From: CAZOVB01 sp964583095
Lineage (GTDB): Bacteria > Planctomycetota > Phycisphaerae > SM23-33
Reading direction: 5' to 3'
Assembly (NCBI GenBank): GCA_964583095.1
Contig: CAZOVB010000041.1
Location: 1 to 40,338 of the forward strand
DNA: 40,338 nt
Shown here: one piece after another, positions 8,694 to 15,804 of the stretch
Position numbering within the stretch: position 1 is the first letter of the stretch
Layout: every line of letters starts with the position of its first letter
Made by a program: the position numbers and the translations under genes
The notes under the pieces: model-generated
Told to the model about the DNA's origin: nothing
The model's input: only the letters and a program-made list of their open reading frames with translations
The model's database searches: none

Positions 8694-8909
8694 ATGCGTG
8701 GAAGAATTGCAGCCTTCTTTCGGGGAATGGATTCCTCGATAGATCTGACGGCATCGTCCCGCCGGGCGAGAGTCCGCCCCGGAAGGAGAATCCTGAAGCA
8801 ATCAGGCTGGGACGCCTTGAGCGGCGACTGGCAGAAGGTTGCTGAGGACTTCAACTCCGCGTTTTCCAAAACGATAGGGGACTTCGAGAAGCATGACTCG
8901 CGAGAGTGA
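8694..8909 (+). CDS. Small hypothetical protein (71 aa) ahead of the DUF2335 pseudogene
   Basis: A 71-residue, partly basic protein. The first half is rich in Arg and hydrophobic residues (AAFFRGM, RARVRPGRR) and the C-terminal half is an amphipathic acidic segment (GDWQKVAEDFNSAF). I do not recognise the family confidently. The reasons to believe it are the well-formed promoter at 8605-8633, its ATG 61 bp later, and a 17-nt overlap with the start of the DUF2335 reading frame, the arrangement of a translationally coupled pair. The Shine-Dalgarno (GACGAG) is weak. It may be a remnant of the same decayed accessory unit. Confidence 0.45.
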   Translation: MRGRIAAFFRGMDSSIDLTASSRRARVRPGRRILKQSGWDALSGDWQKVAEDFNSAFSKTIGDFEKHDSRE

Positions 8910-9387
8910 CGGATTGGCTCACGGGTCCGGATCTTCTGAGAATCAGCAAAAAGCAGATTCGGATGACCAGGAAGGACAGGTTTCCGGGCCAATGGTGGCC
9001 ATGCGGGCTCAGTTCAGCGGTCCGTTGCCCCCGCCTGAATACTGAAGCGGTAGGAAGAAATCCATCCCGGGACTGCTGAAAGGGTTCTTCAGCAATTTGA
9101 GCGGGAGACTCTTCATCGACAATCCGTCGAACAGAAAATCGTCGAGGCACAATTGGAATTCCAGCGTGCGGAGATTCCTTCTTTTCGATTGGGGGCAGAT
9201 CTTCGGGCTGGTTATTGCTCTTACCGGGATCGTGGCAGGTGCCATATGTGTGGTATTGGCACCGACACCGGGACATGCTTGGGCAGGTGCGGGCATCACG
9301 GGGGGAAGTCTCGCGACGCTTGTGGGAGTCTTCGTCTACGGGCGAAAAGTCAGGGTAGACGACATGGACGACAAGGCCAACCCATAG
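8893..9387 (+). pseudogene. Broken DUF2335 membrane protein gene
   Basis: The three pieces of a DUF2335 protein can be read across two frames. Piece one starts at ATG 8893 and ends QFSGPLPPPE before a TGA at 9043. Piece two, in the next frame from 9042, reads LKR-stop-EEIHPGTAERVLQQF and on to EAQLEFQRAE. Piece three returns to the first frame near 9184 as FDWGQIFGLVIALTGIVAG, a membrane segment, then GGSLATLVGVFVYGRK. Lesions are one lost base near 9040, a TAG nonsense codon at 9051-9053 (Tyr expected), and one extra base, most simply in the T-run at 9182-9185. DUF2335 proteins are small predicted membrane proteins often found in accessory DNA; their function is unknown. Three independent lesions make sequencing error an unlikely full explanation. 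Confidence 0.75.
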
Positions 9388-9420
9388 ATAGACTGACTCC
9401 TGGTACCTTTCCATCAGCGC

Positions 9421-9464
9421 AAAAATCAGGCCGGCTGCATCCGGGGGGAGCTGCAGACGGCCTG
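9421..9464 (-). terminator. Rho-independent terminator of tRNA-Lys
   Basis: On the minus strand a 13-position stem with one mismatch (arms 9452-9464 and 9427-9439) closes a 12-nt loop and is followed by a T-run at 9421-9425. It lies 13 bp past the 3' end of the tRNA gene. Confidence 0.8.
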
Positions 9465-9476
9465 TGTTGCTGAGAT

Positions 9477-9549
<73 letters not shown>

Positions 9550-9900
9550 ACGTTCCTTTCCCGCAGGGGGATTAGGCATTTTACCGGCTGGGCGGTTTGG
9601 GTCAAGGGGTTTTCGCGGGAACTTTTTCGGCGGGTCTTCGCCGGATTGCAGGGCTACGGGGCTGGGTGCGAGAAGTATTTCGTTTCCGCGAAATCCTTTA
9701 GCCGCACAGAGCAGGAGTCAGTAGATAAGATAGCAGAGGTAGAGCGGCCTGACTGCCGTAGCTTCGCCAAGGCAGGTCTCCTTACTACTCTCGACTTTCT
9801 CCGAGCGGCAACATCGTACGAGAAAAACACGTACGACCTGCCATCAGGAAATGCCACAGACCAGGGCTGCGGTCACCGTCGGGAAAGCCGGACCCTATGT
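9550..9900. other. Gene-poor stretch between tRNA-Lys and the PEP-CTERM operon
   Basis: About 350 bp without a convincing gene. A 67-codon frame exists on the minus strand (9654-9857) but has no Shine-Dalgarno and its composition is unlike its neighbours. AT content is somewhat higher than the surroundings between 9660 and 9860. Small partial palindromes occur (for example CTGCC / GGCAG near 9751-9774). Nothing functional can be supported. Confidence 0.4.
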
Positions 9901-9932
9901 AACGGGCGGCCCCGGCTGGGACCGCCCGTTTT
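9901..9932. terminator. Hairpin terminator after the PEP-CTERM nuclease operon
   Basis: A perfect 9-bp stem, AACGGGCGG (9901-9909) with CCGCCCGTT (9922-9930), lies 31 bp past the minus-strand stop at 9962. The T-run (TTTT, 9929-9932) is on the plus strand, so it would stop plus-strand transcripts best, while also providing a 3' hairpin for the minus-strand operon. Confidence 0.6.
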
Positions 9933-9961
9933 GGAAGACTGCCGGCGTGGAATGACGCGGG

Positions 9962-11203
9962 TTACCTGCGACGGCGTTGGCGGAGGATGGCCAGCCCCGC
10001 CAGGGCCAGCAGGCTCAAGGTTCCCGGCTCGGGAACCACAACGTCCACGTATACCAGGCGGTGGTCGCTGGAAAGATTGTCGTGGACCAGGCCGTAGAGT
10101 TCATCCGTGGTCTCGGGCCAGAATACCCCTGCCTCTTCCAGGTCCATGTTGGCCGAGGGGAGGCAGTAGTCGGCCCGGAGATTGCCCGAGCCGCCGCTTC
10201 CGTCCCACCAGTCTGCTGTGTCGAAGGCGGGCTCGCCTGTCTGGCCGACGTTTACGCCTCCATCGAGCAGGGAGGCTTGGATACCGCCTTCGCTGTCGGG
10301 GCTCAGAAGGGTATTGATCAATTCGCAGGACAGGAGCATACCGGCCGGGTTGCCCGTGGAGTCTCCATCGTTGGGGTCGGCGTTGAGATCGCCAGCGATG
10401 ACGAATTGTGCACCCGAAGCCAGTTGTCCCTGGGCGCCTTGATCGTCGTAGATGTATCCGCCCTGACCCGGGGTGACATAGTCGGCCCAGAATCGGATTT
10501 CATCGTGGTTGCGTCGCCCGTTGCGATCTTCGGGACCATCGAAGACCGGCGGCGTCGGATGCGAGGCCAGCAGGTGGACGGTCCGGCCGTCGATCTGCAC
10601 CGGCAGGTCCACGTGGTTTTTGCTGGAGAGTCGCAGGATATCCTGTTCGTCCTGGGAGTAGAAGTCCGCCGGCAGCATGGAATTGGGCATGTCCTTCCAG
10701 AGGAACTTTTGGAACGTGCGGATGTTGGCGGTATCGATGGGGTGCTTGGAGAGGATGGCAAAGCCGTACTGACCCTCCCACCAGCCGTAGCCGTGGGCGT
10801 CGTCGGCCCCGAAGACCTTGCCGTCGTTGTTGAGGTCATGCCCGGTGGCAACACCGGTATTGGAGGTGGGAATGTAGGCGTAGTCGTACCGGACAGGTAA
10901 GGTCGGGTTGCCGCCGATGGTATTGTCCTGGGCTGCGCCGAGGTAGTTCTGGCGGAACAGCGAGAGGGCTTGGCCGCTGGGGTCGTAGTCAAACTCGTTG
11001 AGCAGGATCACATCCGGATTGACGCGCTGGATGATTTCGGCCACGGCGGCGGCCTGGGGGTCCCCATTTTGGAGGTCCTGGGCAAGGTCGCCGGGGTTGT
11101 AACGGTTCAAGGCACAATTAAAGGTTGCAAAGCGTCTGGTCTGGGCCTGCAGCGACGAGGCCAGGGCTGCAACGGCAATCAGTGCGATGGCAAGTCGTTT
11201 CAT
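9962..11203 (-). CDS. PEP-CTERM endonuclease/exonuclease/phosphatase-family protein
   Basis: A 413-residue exported hydrolase of the DNase I-like superfamily. An N-terminal signal peptide ends near LQAQ. Conserved metal and catalytic motifs are visible in order: FATFNCALN, DVILLNEFD (metal-binding Glu), FVIAGDLNADP and LSSDHRLVYVD. The C-terminus is a textbook PEP-CTERM sorting signal: VPEP, a hydrophobic helix, then RQRRRR, so it should be processed by an exosortase/archaeosortase-type system and placed at the cell surface or in exopolymer. Within the catalytic domain, DLNNDGKVFGADD resembles a single dockerin-like calcium loop. It is the second gene of an operon, 27 bp after the PEP-CTERM gene at 11231-11902. 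The substrate could be nucleic acid or a phosphoester; extracellular DNA degradation is an inference. Confidence 0.88.
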   Translation of the reverse strand: MKRLAIALIAVAALASSLQAQTRRFATFNCALNRYNPGDLAQDLQNGDPQAAAVAEIIQRVNPDVILLNEFDYDPSGQALSLFRQNYLGAAQDNTIGGNPTLPVRYDYAYIPTSNTGVATGHDLNNDGKVFGADDAHGYGWWEGQYGFAILSKHPIDTANIRTFQKFLWKDMPNSMLPADFYSQDEQDILRLSSKNHVDLPVQIDGRTVHLLASHPTPPVFDGPEDRNGRRNHDEIRFWADYVTPGQGGYIYDDQGAQGQLASGAQFVIAGDLNADPNDGDSTGNPAGMLLSCELINTLLSPDSEGGIQASLLDGGVNVGQTGEPAFDTADWWDGSGGSGNLRADYCLPSANMDLEEAGVFWPETTDELYGLVHDNLSSDHRLVYVDVVVPEPGTLSLLALAGLAILRQRRRR

Positions 11204-11230
11204 GTCGATTCTCCTTGTTGAGATGAGGCC

Positions 11231-11902
11231 TCAGCATCGGCGGCGACGCAGGGCAGCCAGGGCGCCCAGGGCCAGGAGGGACATCGTGGCCGGTTCGGGG
11301 ATCTCCGAGGCGCTGACGCTGAGGGTGGGGCCATCGGCGCTGTAACTGTTATAGCCGGCGTAGGTGGCGGCCACGTCGGCGTCCCCCTCACGAAGCACGA
11401 GGGTGACGGTTTGGCCGGCGAGGATTTCGGCCGCTAAGCCCGGGTCGGTGATGTCGTGGACTTCCTCGTAACCGCTGCTGACCTCGGTGAAGCGGTAGGA
11501 TGCGAGTTGGGTTTCCTTTCCGATCGTACTGACAGGCACCCGATAGGCCAACGATTCAAAGGGCGTCGTGTCATCGTCGCTGAGCATCACGTTGACATCG
11601 CCGTTGGTCGTGAAGTACGCATTGGATTGGTAGAGCAATAGGTCGACGCCGTCGATCTTCCAGTTTCCCGCTCCGTACTGGGAATCGAAGGCGTCGCGGA
11701 TCCCGGAGGTATCGAATCGGGCAATGCCGAAGGCTGCATAGCTGCTCTTGTTTGCACCCTCGATATTGAAGAAGTGCGGCTTGTCGGTGGGCCCACTCAT
11801 CTCAACGGTGGCGTTGTCGTAGGCTTCGGTTTTCTGCGGGGAGGCCAGGGCCAGCGAGGCCGAGACGACTAAAACGGCTGCGAGGGTCATCAAACGTGGC
11901 AT
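11231..11902 (-). CDS. PEP-CTERM domain protein of unknown function
   Basis: A 223-residue exported protein. The ATG at 11902 is chosen because GGAGG stands 8 bp upstream and it begins a clean signal peptide (signal end near LALAS). An upstream in-frame start at 11944 would place a hydrophilic extension before the signal. The central 170 residues look like an all-beta domain (FFNIEG, YAAFGIARFD, KIDGVDLLLYQS), loosely like DNRLRE-type adhesive modules, but I cannot assign a family. The C-terminus is IPEP, a hydrophobic helix and LRRRRC. It is the first gene of the pair and probably provides a surface or matrix component that accompanies the sorted hydrolase downstream. Confidence 0.85.
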   Translation of the reverse strand: MPRLMTLAAVLVVSASLALASPQKTEAYDNATVEMSGPTDKPHFFNIEGANKSSYAAFGIARFDTSGIRDAFDSQYGAGNWKIDGVDLLLYQSNAYFTTNGDVNVMLSDDDTTPFESLAYRVPVSTIGKETQLASYRFTEVSSGYEEVHDITDPGLAAEILAGQTVTLVLREGDADVAATYAGYNSYSADGPTLSVSASEIPEPATMSLLALGALAALRRRRC

Positions 11903-12267
11903 GGTACATCCTCCGTGCAAGGGGTTCGAAGCGCGACGCCCCAAGGCACCTTGCCTCTGGGCGGTCTTCCGCGCGAATTCCTGTTGGCCGGGCAGGGCGC
12001 CGGGCCGGATCGGATGATCCCGGCCTGTCGGGGGGAGTCTCCCGGGGCGGCTGCGACCCCTGTCCAGCCTTCGGAGGCACGGACCTGCCCGCGAAGTCTT
12101 TCCCTCCGGCGGGCAGGTCTGCCTGATTCAGTTCCGAGAATTGCCTCCGATGGGGCAGACTCTAGGCATGGCGCGCACAGAGAGCGCTGCTATCGCGCTA
12201 ATCCCGTTTGAAGAAAACTTCGCTGTTCGGACCCACCTCCGCAGAGAGGTTCAGAGCGACAACTCCG
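11903..12267. repeat. Intergenic region with a degenerate palindromic repeat (12073-12120)
   Basis: A 365-bp gap between two minus-strand genes with no credible gene. Bases 12073-12120 open with the 12-nt start of the 86-122 repeat family and then contain an inverted pair, ACCTGCCCGC and GCGGGCAGGT. The promoter of the PEP-CTERM operon should lie here, but I see no pair of boxes good enough to name. Confidence 0.45.
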
Positions 12268-12834
12268 TCACGAAGCCTCGGTGGTGGTCTTCTTGTCCTC
12301 GGGGACCTTCTGGTCGATCAGGGCGACCAGGGGCTTCCAGTTGACCAGGTGAATTCCGTGGAGGCGGAGTCGCTTGTCCTGGCCGTAGTAGAGGTCCAGG
12401 ATCTGCTTTTTGGGCAGGCGGGAGGCATCGAGTCGGTTGATGTCCGGCCAGGCGATGCGGACAGCGCCTTTGCTGATGCCTTCCTGGTCGGCCACGACCT
12501 GCATTTTGAGGGTTTTGATGGCCTTGGCGGCGAAAAGCAGGCTGATCGGGATGGCAATAAACGGCAGGAAGTGGTTGAACGCCCACTCGAAGTACGCGTT
12601 GAGCGTTTCGGTGCCGAAGGGCTCATCGGGCTTGGGATATTTGTGCCAGTCCAGAACGCACCAGATGGAGGCTCCCAGAAAGATGGCCGTGATGATGAAG
12701 TAGCGCACCACGCTCTCCTTGTTGCCCGGGCAGACGACTTTCTGCGGGGCCTGGGCCTGCGAGGGCGCTTCGGAAGGCTCGTGGGGGGGCTCCTGCTGGT
12801 TCCGGGGCTCTGGGTTCTGGTTCTCTTGGCTCAT
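12268..12834 (-). CDS. Hypothetical inner-membrane protein, two membrane segments
   Basis: A 188-residue protein of unknown family. A 40-residue Pro/Glu/Gln-rich cytoplasmic leader is followed by two hydrophobic segments (about 43-64 and 88-108) and a soluble C-terminal domain of about 80 residues with PH-like alternation (ADQEGISKGAVRIAWPDINRLDA). The pattern resembles YcxB/PH-type small membrane proteins, a weak structural inference. The frame extends a further 645 bases upstream without a stop, but that would run across gap on the other strand; ATG 12834 is the sensible start. It diverges from gap. A TATTAT at 12885-12890 (minus) could be its -10 box. Confidence 0.75.
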   Translation of the reverse strand: MSQENQNPEPRNQQEPPHEPSEAPSQAQAPQKVVCPGNKESVVRYFIITAIFLGASIWCVLDWHKYPKPDEPFGTETLNAYFEWAFNHFLPFIAIPISLLFAAKAIKTLKMQVVADQEGISKGAVRIAWPDINRLDASRLPKKQILDLYYGQDKRLRLHGIHLVNWKPLVALIDQKVPEDKKTTTEAS

Positions 12835-13013
12835 GGGCGTCTCCCGCTTCCACCTGAAAATAACGTGTACTGACTTCGGGCCCCTATAATACCCACAAAA
12901 GATTACAGCGTAAGGGGCGAATCCCGAGAAAATCGAAAACGTTTCCCGGGTTTGTGGATCGTAGCCGGGCCGGGCCTGCTGGAAAGTTCCCGTTCTCCGG
13001 GCGTTAAAAGCAG

Positions 13014-13042
13014 TTGACAATGGCCCCCGGGATGCATACTCT
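13014..13042 (+). promoter_or_regulatory. Probable gap promoter
   Basis: A perfect TTGACA at 13014-13019 is followed after 17 bp by TACTCT (13037-13042), or after 15 bp by the better CATACT (13035-13040). It lies about 110 bp before the gap start and leaves a long 5' leader. The 12835-13013 stretch before it is otherwise featureless. Confidence 0.55.
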
Positions 13043-13153
13043 GGCTGGCTCTCAAGGCGGCCAGGGGAGTCCGGCCAGAGACCGGCCCCAAGCTGCTGCC
13101 GTATCGCAAGGACTGTTTGCCACACGAAATTTTGGAAAAAAGGAGAAATCTCC

Positions 13154-14170
13154 ATGGCTGTCAAGATTGGCATTAACGGCTTCGGCCGCATCGGGCGCCT
13201 CGTCTTCCGCGCAATGATGGAACAGAAGGGCAAGTTCGAGATCGCGGCGATCAACGACCTGTCCGATGCCGCCACGCTGGCGCATCTTCTCAAGTACGAC
13301 TCGACCCAGGGCAAGTACCCCGGGACCGTCGAGGCCAAGGGCGATGAGCTGCTCGTCGACGGCAAGAGCGTCAAGGTTCTCAGTGAGAAGGATCCGTCCA
13401 AGCTGCCCTGGGGCGAGATGGGCGTAGAGGTCGCCATCGAGTCCACCGGCGTTTTCCGCGACAACAAGAAGGACGGCAAGCCCGGCTATGACAGCCACCT
13501 CGATGCCGGGGCGAAGAAGGTCATCATCTCGGCCCCGTCCAAGGGCACCGCTTCGATGATCGTCCTGGGCGTCAACGACGACAGCCTTACCAGCGACATC
13601 ACCTGCGTTTCCAACGCGAGCTGCACTACCAACTCGCTGGCCCCCACGGCCAAGGTGCTCAACGACAAGTTCGGCATCATCAAGGGCCTGATGACCACTG
13701 TGCACGGCTACACCAACGACCAGCGCATCCTGGACCTGATCCACAGCGATCTGCGTCGGGCCCGCGCCGCAGCGGTCAATATCATCCCCACCACCACCGG
13801 CGCTGCCGTGGCTGTGGGCAAGGTTCTGCCCGAACTCAACGGCAAGCTCGACGGCTATGCCCTCCGCGTCCCGGTTCCCACCGGCTCGATCACCGACCTG
13901 ACCGTCCACCTGGAAAAGAAGGTCACCGTGGAAGAGATCAACGCAGCGGTCAAGGAAGCCGCCCAGGGCTCCTTCAAGGGCATCATCGAGTACTGCGACG
14001 AACCGATCGTTTCCTCGGACATCGTCCACAACCCCCACAGCTCGATCTTCGATTCGGGCAACACCGCGGTCATCGGCGACGATATGGCCAAGGTGACCAT
14101 GTGGTACGACAACGAGTGGGGCTACTCCTGCCGCACCGCCGACCTGGCTGAAAAGCTGGCCGGCATGTAA
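13154..14170 (+). CDS. gap: Glyceraldehyde-3-phosphate dehydrogenase, type I
   Basis: A 338-residue enzyme that converts glyceraldehyde 3-phosphate, NAD+ and phosphate into 1,3-bisphosphoglycerate in the cytoplasm. The N-terminal Rossmann motif INGFGRIGR and the catalytic Cys157 in ASCTTNSLAP are intact, as are HGYTNDQ, RVPVPTGS and the C-terminal WYDNEWGYS. Length is normal. A strong AAAAGGAG lies 9 bp before the ATG. pgk follows 112 bp later, separated by a strong hairpin, so the two glycolytic genes are probably co-transcribed by read-through with different dosage. Confidence 0.98.
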   Translation: MAVKIGINGFGRIGRLVFRAMMEQKGKFEIAAINDLSDAATLAHLLKYDSTQGKYPGTVEAKGDELLVDGKSVKVLSEKDPSKLPWGEMGVEVAIESTGVFRDNKKDGKPGYDSHLDAGAKKVIISAPSKGTASMIVLGVNDDSLTSDITCVSNASCTTNSLAPTAKVLNDKFGIIKGLMTTVHGYTNDQRILDLIHSDLRRARAAAVNIIPTTTGAAVAVGKVLPELNGKLDGYALRVPVPTGSITDLTVHLEKKVTVEEINAAVKEAAQGSFKGIIEYCDEPIVSSDIVHNPHSSIFDSGNTAVIGDDMAKVTMWYDNEWGYSCRTADLAEKLAGM

Positions 14171-14198
14171 GCAGGCCAAGCGCCCCTTGCAGGCAACC

Positions 14199-14235
14199 AA
14201 CGGGCCTGGCCGCTACGGTGGTCAGGCCCGTTTTT
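14199..14235 (+). terminator. Intergenic terminator or attenuator between gap and pgk
   Basis: AACGGGCCTG (14199-14208) pairs perfectly with CAGGCCCGTT (14223-14232) and is followed by a run of six T (14231-14236). The structure fits a rho-independent terminator. Because pgk follows 47 bp later with no obvious promoter of its own, partial read-through is likely. Confidence 0.8.
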
Positions 14236-14282
14236 ACTAGCCAGAGGCCCAACCCCAACCGCCAACCTCCCGGGAGGACAAC

Positions 14283-15494
14283 ATGGCCAAGAAATCCATT
14301 GCAGACGTAAACGTATCGGGCAAGACCGTCCTGATGCGCGTCGACTTCAACGTGCCGCTCAAAGACGGCAAGATCACCAACGACAAGCGGATCCAGGCGG
14401 CCCTGCCCAGCATCAAGAAGGTCCTGGACGAGGGCGGCAAGCTCGTGCTCATGAGCCACCTCGGACGCCCCAAGGGCAAGGTGAACATGGACGAATCGCT
14501 CAAGCCCGCCGCAGAACGCCTCGGCGAGCTGCTGGGCAAAGAGGTCAAGCTCGGACCGGCAGAGCCCATTGCCGGCGAAGAAGCCCGGAAGATGGCCTCG
14601 GATCTCCAGCCGGGACAGGTGCTCTGCCTCGAGAACGTCCGCTTCGACCAGCGGGAGGAATCCAAGGACGAAAGCGTCGCCGGGCAGCTCGGGGCCGAAA
14701 TGGCCACCATGGGCGATGTCTACGTCAACGATGCCTTCGGCACCTGCCATCGCAAGCATGCCAGCATGTACGCCGCCGCCAGGGCAGTGCAGGAAAAGGG
14801 CGGACCGGCCGTGGCGGGATTCCTGGTCGAAAAGGAAATCCGCTACCTCCACGAAGCGGTGGCCGAGCCCAAGAGGCCCTTCGTGGCTATCCTGGGCGGA
14901 GCCAAGGTCTCCGACAAGATCAAGCTCATCAGCTCCCTGCTGGATAAGGTCGAGAAGATCCTCATCGGCGGGGCGATGGCCTACACGCTGCTCAAGGCAC
15001 GCGGTCACCAGGTCGGCGCCAGCCGCGTCGAGGAAGACCAGGTCGATACCATGAAGGATATTCTCTCCCAGGCCGGGGACAAGATCCTCCTGCCCTGCGA
15101 CCACGTGGGGGCTGAGTCGTTCGACTCCGACCAGGCCCGCGAGGTCAGCGATGTGGACATCCCGGGCGACCTGATGGGCCTGGATATCGGCCCCAAGACC
15201 GTCGAGGCATTCGGCAAGGAGATTGCCGCAGCCAGGACGATCGTCTGGAACGGCCCGATGGGTGTCTTCGAACGCCAGGCCTACGCCAACGGGACCCGCA
15301 AGGTCGCCCAGGCGGTGGCCGACGCGACCGACAGCGGCGCGATCAGCGTGATCGGCGGCGGCGACTCCGCCACAGCCGTCGAGGATTTCGGTCTGGAAGA
15401 GAACATGACGCACGTTTCGACCGGTGGCGGTGCGAGCCTGACCTACCTGGAAGGCAAGCCCATGCCCCCGATCGAGGTGCTCGACGAGAAGTAA
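14283..15494 (+). CDS. pgk: Phosphoglycerate kinase
   Basis: A 403-residue enzyme transferring phosphate from 1,3-bisphosphoglycerate to ADP, the step directly after gap. The motifs RVDFNVPL, SHLGRPKG, AILGGAKVSDK, NGPMGVFE and VIGGGDSATA are all present, and the length is typical. GGGAGG lies 6 bp before the ATG. It ends in front of a GC-rich terminator hairpin. Confidence 0.98.
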   Translation: MAKKSIADVNVSGKTVLMRVDFNVPLKDGKITNDKRIQAALPSIKKVLDEGGKLVLMSHLGRPKGKVNMDESLKPAAERLGELLGKEVKLGPAEPIAGEEARKMASDLQPGQVLCLENVRFDQREESKDESVAGQLGAEMATMGDVYVNDAFGTCHRKHASMYAAARAVQEKGGPAVAGFLVEKEIRYLHEAVAEPKRPFVAILGGAKVSDKIKLISSLLDKVEKILIGGAMAYTLLKARGHQVGASRVEEDQVDTMKDILSQAGDKILLPCDHVGAESFDSDQAREVSDVDIPGDLMGLDIGPKTVEAFGKEIAAARTIVWNGPMGVFERQAYANGTRKVAQAVADATDSGAISVIGGGDSATAVEDFGLEENMTHVSTGGGASLTYLEGKPMPPIEVLDEK

Positions 15495-15525
15495 ACCCTG
15501 CTTCGGGCAAAGCGGCAAGAATCGC

Positions 15526-15563
15526 CAGGGCGGGCCGGGAGTTTTCTCTTCCGGCCCGCCCTG
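15526..15563 (+). terminator. Terminator after pgk
   Basis: CAGGGCGGGCCGGGA (15526-15540) and TCCGGCCCGCCCTG (15550-15563) form a long GC-rich stem around a T-rich loop, with only a short T-containing tail after it. It lies 31 bp past the pgk stop. Confidence 0.7.
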
Positions 15564-15804
15564 TTGCATCTATTACAGCGCAAACAAGAGGCCCGACGCT
15601 GGGACGGCGCCGGGCCTCACGGATCGAATTCGCCTGTCAGTTCTGCATTCGCCAAGGCAGAGGCGTGAAAGTTTCCTGACGACGCTCCGATCCGTCCGTG
15701 TAAGCGGGAAGGGAAATTCTCCAATTCTTCGAGCATTCTAGTTACAGACATGCCCCGAATATAGGGTAAACGAACAAAGGGATGGTAACTTCGTGCTCAG
15801 GATA
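15564..15804. other. Intergenic region with a second hairpin (15588-15618)
   Basis: GAGGCCCG (15588-15595) pairs with CGGGCCTC (15611-15618), without a T-run on either side. It lies between the convergent pgk and AraC/PocR genes and may protect transcript ends. The remaining 180 bp has no recognisable feature. Confidence 0.45.

Noticed and set aside
9654..9857. A 67-codon minus-strand ORF between tRNA-Lys and the PEP-CTERM operon
   Set aside because: No Shine-Dalgarno, no recognisable motif and no conserved partner; kept only as part of a gene-poor stretch.
12268..13479. A 403-codon minus-strand version of the small membrane protein
   Set aside because: The extension crosses the gap promoter and the first third of gap on the other strand; the real protein starts at 12834.
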